Of a stretch of DNA of 8,200 nt, positions 7,030-8,200 are shown one piece after another; positions within the stretch are counted from its first letter, which is position 1, and every line of letters starts with the position of its first letter. The position numbers were made by a program, and so were the translations under genes. Source of the DNA: Gammaproteobacteria bacterium (lineage in GTDB: Bacteria; Pseudomonadota; Gammaproteobacteria; Enterobacterales; Kangiellaceae); assembly GCA_013372875.1 (NCBI GenBank), contig JABXIW010000411.1, positions 1 through 8,200 on the forward strand, written 5' to 3'. Below the pieces are notes generated by a model. The model made no database searches and was not told the DNA's origin. It saw only the letters and a list, made by a program, of their open reading frames with translations.

Positions 7030-7105
7030 TAGCACTAACAAGGAATGGGGCAAAGACGTGTTTGTCGAGATCGACGTCAACACGTCTTTGGACAGAAACG
7101 TGCTA
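7030..7105. other. Nested imperfect hairpin, unassigned
   Basis: A perfect 12-bp stem (CAAAGACGTGTT 7051-7062 with AACACGTCTTTG 7079-7090) contains a second 5-bp stem (GTCGA 7064-7068 with TCGAC 7071-7075). It is enclosed by an outer 6-bp pair, TAGCAC 7030-7035 with GTGCTA 7100-7105. It is more GC-rich than its surroundings and sits downstream of the LysR stop, at the promoter-proximal end of the cassette. It has no T-tract and lacks proper RYYYAAC/GTTRRRY boxes. It may stop transcription from either side, be a structured RNA, or be a relic of an attC. Confidence 0.6.
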
Positions 7106-7131
7106 ACGATTTTGCCAAATTAGCAAATCAC

Positions 7132-7264
7132 CATTAACAACAGGTATGGCAAATAGTAAAACTGATGTGCAGTACTCACAATTTACCTACACAGAGTCAT
7201 CGGGCTTGTTCAATATTTGGAGTTTAACGTTGGCTACGCAACGCTTAATCCTTATCTGTTATGC
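7132..7264 (-). repeat. attC site of the 115-aa cassette, divergent
   Basis: On the minus strand R'' is GCATAAC (7264-7258) and contains the TAA stop of the cassette gene. AGATAAGGATTAAGCGTTGCGTAGCCAACG follows, including a short inverted repeat CGTTG/CAACG. The best R' is GTTAATG (7138-7132) preceded by ACCTGTT, which partly pairs with the R'' side, giving 133 bp. The central part does not resemble the other attC sites. A farther GTTAGCA at 7106-7100 is an alternative end, so this boundary is uncertain. Confidence 0.55.
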
Positions 7265-7606
7265 GCGTTTTTCACGATTAAGCTCAGCTATGATGGTTCG
7301 TAACTTGTTTGATTTAAGCTCTGTAAGTAAAACAGTGACGAAAGACAATATTGAAGCTGAGATAAGCGCGAGGTTTATCCAGTTGCTACCAGTACTTTCA
7401 TTAATACCCAATAAACCGCTAAAGAGTAAAAAACAGGCTACTATCGATAGAGTCGAATCATTCGTTTTAATTTTGTACTCGTCAGCAGCAATGTCTTTGA
7501 CAATCGAAACTGGATTTGAAAGTCCATCAAGTTTAACTACAATTTTCCTATTTCTGACTTTGGCCTTGAAACCAATGCTTTGTAACGAGTTCGCCAAATC
7601 TTCCAT
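7259..7606 (-). CDS. Small two-helix membrane protein of unknown function, cassette-borne
   Basis: I chose the ATG at 7606 (115 aa, MEDLANSLQSIGFKAKV) because TGGAGAA precedes it. A longer reading back to 7672 would start inside the neighbouring attC. I do not recognise the family. Residues 1-48 form a soluble basic/acidic segment with a possible small alpha/beta fold (KAKVRNRKIVVKLDGL). Two hydrophobic segments follow (about 52-68 and 75-95), then a short charged tail ELKSNKLRTIIAELNREKRA. It is probably an inner-membrane protein with both ends on the same side. The stop is inside the R'' box of its attC. No promoter is visible. Membrane placement is inferred from hydrophobicity only. Confidence 0.75.
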   Translation of the reverse strand: MEDLANSLQSIGFKAKVRNRKIVVKLDGLSNPVSIVKDIAADEYKIKTNDSTLSIVACFLLFSGLLGINESTGSNWINLALISASILSFVTVLLTELKSNKLRTIIAELNREKRA

Positions 7607-7633
7607 GATAAATTTTCTCCATTTTCTACTAGC

Positions 7634-7759
7634 GCATAACGCTCTGTTAAGGGGTGAGCAACGCAATACCAAATCCGCTGCATACCGCTTTAAACACTAA
7701 AACCAACGCATGGCGAAAATGCCACGCGTTGCGAATCCCTCTTGAACAGTTCGTTAGTT
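7634..7759 (-). repeat. attC site of the 131-aa cassette, canonical Vibrio type
   Basis: On the minus strand R'' is AACTAAC (7759-7753). GAACTGTTCAAGAGGGATTCGC follows, then the central AACGCGTGGCATTTT...GCCATGCGTTGGTTTTAGTGTTT stretch, and finally TTGCTCACCCCTTAACAGAGC before R' GTTATGC (7640-7634). The outer arms pair well (CCCTCTTGAACAGTTCGTTA against CCCCTTAACAGAGCGTTA), leaving unpaired bases as known attC folding requires. Length is 126 bp. It is the clearest site in the window. The stop of the upstream gene is in R''. Confidence 0.95.
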
Positions 7760-8149
7760 GTTGTTTTCCAAGGAGCTCCTATTTTCCCAATGCTCCCCTA
7801 AACCTAAAGACTTTAGGCGCTGTTTTCTGCGGAGATCACTACTTGTTTGTTCCGCCAATTCAGCTTGTATTTCTTGGAATTTTGTTTGCTTTTCTAATTC
7901 TGCGGCTTGGCGTTGTAGTTCAAGACCTTGTACCTCTATAGCTTTTGTATTAAGTGACAACTCATGCCTTTGCAAGTTGTAGCCAACGATTAGCCAAAGA
8001 AACGCCACTGGGGCAAAAATCCCAGCCCAAAAGTCGCCCCACTCATTTAATTCTAAGGCCTTTGCATCAGGCCAAGTTACAAAAATTAGCGCAACAATAA
8101 CTGTAAACCACAGCACAGTGAGTGATATACCAATTTTCTCAAGTTTCAA
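7754..8149 (-). CDS. Two-helix membrane protein with coiled-coil tail, unknown function
   Basis: The only sensible start is TTG at 8149 (131 aa, MKLEKIGISL), with GGAGA six to seven bases upstream and just inside the cassette end. No internal Met is available. Two hydrophobic segments (about 8-27 and 41-58) flank the motif ELNEWGDFWAG. A long charged helix follows (about 59-112, RHELSLNTKAIEVQGLELQRQ) that reads as a coiled coil. The EWGDF-x-AG-x-FAP-x-AFLWL-x-x-GY pattern recurs, to my memory, in many bacterial hypothetical membrane proteins without known role. It is probably inner-membrane with the coiled coil in the cytoplasm. The stop lies in the R'' box of its attC. It could be a scaffold or an accessory protein; the sequence gives no catalytic residues. 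Confidence 0.8.
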   Translation of the reverse strand: MKLEKIGISLTVLWFTVIVALIFVTWPDAKALELNEWGDFWAGIFAPVAFLWLIVGYNLQRHELSLNTKAIEVQGLELQRQAAELEKQTKFQEIQAELAEQTSSDLRRKQRLKSLGLGEHWENRSSLENNN

Positions 8150-8163
8150 ATTTTGTCTCCAAC

Positions 8164-8200
8164 AACTAACGCCGCATTAAGGGGTGAACAACGCCACCAC
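8164..8200 (-). repeat. 3' end of a further attC, cut by the window edge
   Basis: On the minus strand GTTGTTCACCCCTTAATGCGGC leads into R' GTTAGTT (8170-8164), the standard 3' half of a Vibrio attC. It belongs to the next cassette toward the integrase, whose gene is outside the window. It fixes the start of the 131-aa cassette at about 8169. Confidence 0.88.

Larger units (their letters stand above)
3899..8200 (-). mobile_element. Chromosomal integron (superintegron) cassette array, distal end
   Basis: Four complete or degenerate attC sites, and a fifth entering at the right edge, all point the same way on the minus strand at roughly 0.5-2.4 kb spacing. They enclose four cassettes with cut points near 3905, 4707, 7138, 7640 and 8170. 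In known integrons the gene precedes its attC reading away from the integrase, so intI and attI should lie beyond base 8200, and 3899 is the integrase-distal end. Each cassette differs in content, and the region reads as more AT-rich than the etf/aacS block. The integrase is not in the window. The call rests on attC structure and on stop codons placed inside R'' boxes. Confidence 0.9.

Noticed and set aside
7030..7105. A + strand attC for the LysR gene
   Set aside because: The outer bases are CACTAAC and GTGCTAA rather than RYYYAAC and GTTRRRY, so it does not meet the core-site rule; kept only as an unexplained hairpin.
7146..7700. A 184-codon open frame on the + strand
   Set aside because: It lies antisense to the 115-aa cassette gene and runs across two attC sites. 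It has no convincing ribosome-binding site or recognisable protein character.

Overview
The window looks like a Vibrio chromosome, probably from the V. parahaemolyticus / V. vulnificus / V. alginolyticus group. The evidence is a compact metabolic block with Vibrio-like proteins, followed by attC sites of about 125-140 bp of the Vibrio chromosomal integron (superintegron) type. I read this by eye only; the species and the chromosomal position are inferred.

Bases 1-3700 are conserved core metabolism, all on the + strand. They hold the 3' part of etfB, etfA with an ATGA overlap, an intrinsic terminator, and an acetoacetyl-CoA synthetase gene. ETF takes electrons from acyl-CoA dehydrogenases and passes them to ETF:quinone oxidoreductase. 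The synthetase activates acetoacetate to acetoacetyl-CoA. Together they suit leucine, fatty-acid or ketone-body catabolism.

Bases 3701-3898 are AT-rich and gene-free. They carry a 13-bp direct repeat, a good IHF consensus match and a perfect 51-bp palindrome (25-bp arms, one central base). The hairpin after the synthetase gene has its T-run on the minus-strand side, so it faces transcription coming out of the region to the right.

Bases 3899-8200 are an integron cassette array with every attC oriented on the minus strand. The integrase and attI should therefore lie beyond the right edge, and the window would show the distal (oldest) end of the array joined to core chromosome. From the distal end the cassettes are: (1) a DUF2268-type putative zinc metalloprotease (about 0.8 kb); (2) an unusually large cassette of about 2.4 kb with a divergent EamA/DMT transporter and LysR regulator pair; (3) a 115-aa small membrane protein (about 0.5 kb); (4) a 131-aa two-helix membrane protein with a coiled-coil tail (about 0.53 kb). 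The end of a further attC reaches the right edge. In cassettes 1, 3 and 4 the TAA stop codon lies inside the R'' box of the attC. No integrase, tRNA, rRNA, CRISPR array or recognisable insertion sequence is visible.

The most unusual parts are the palindrome at the chromosome/array junction, the degenerate outermost attC, the terminator facing the array, and the regulator-transporter cassette whose regulator runs against the array.
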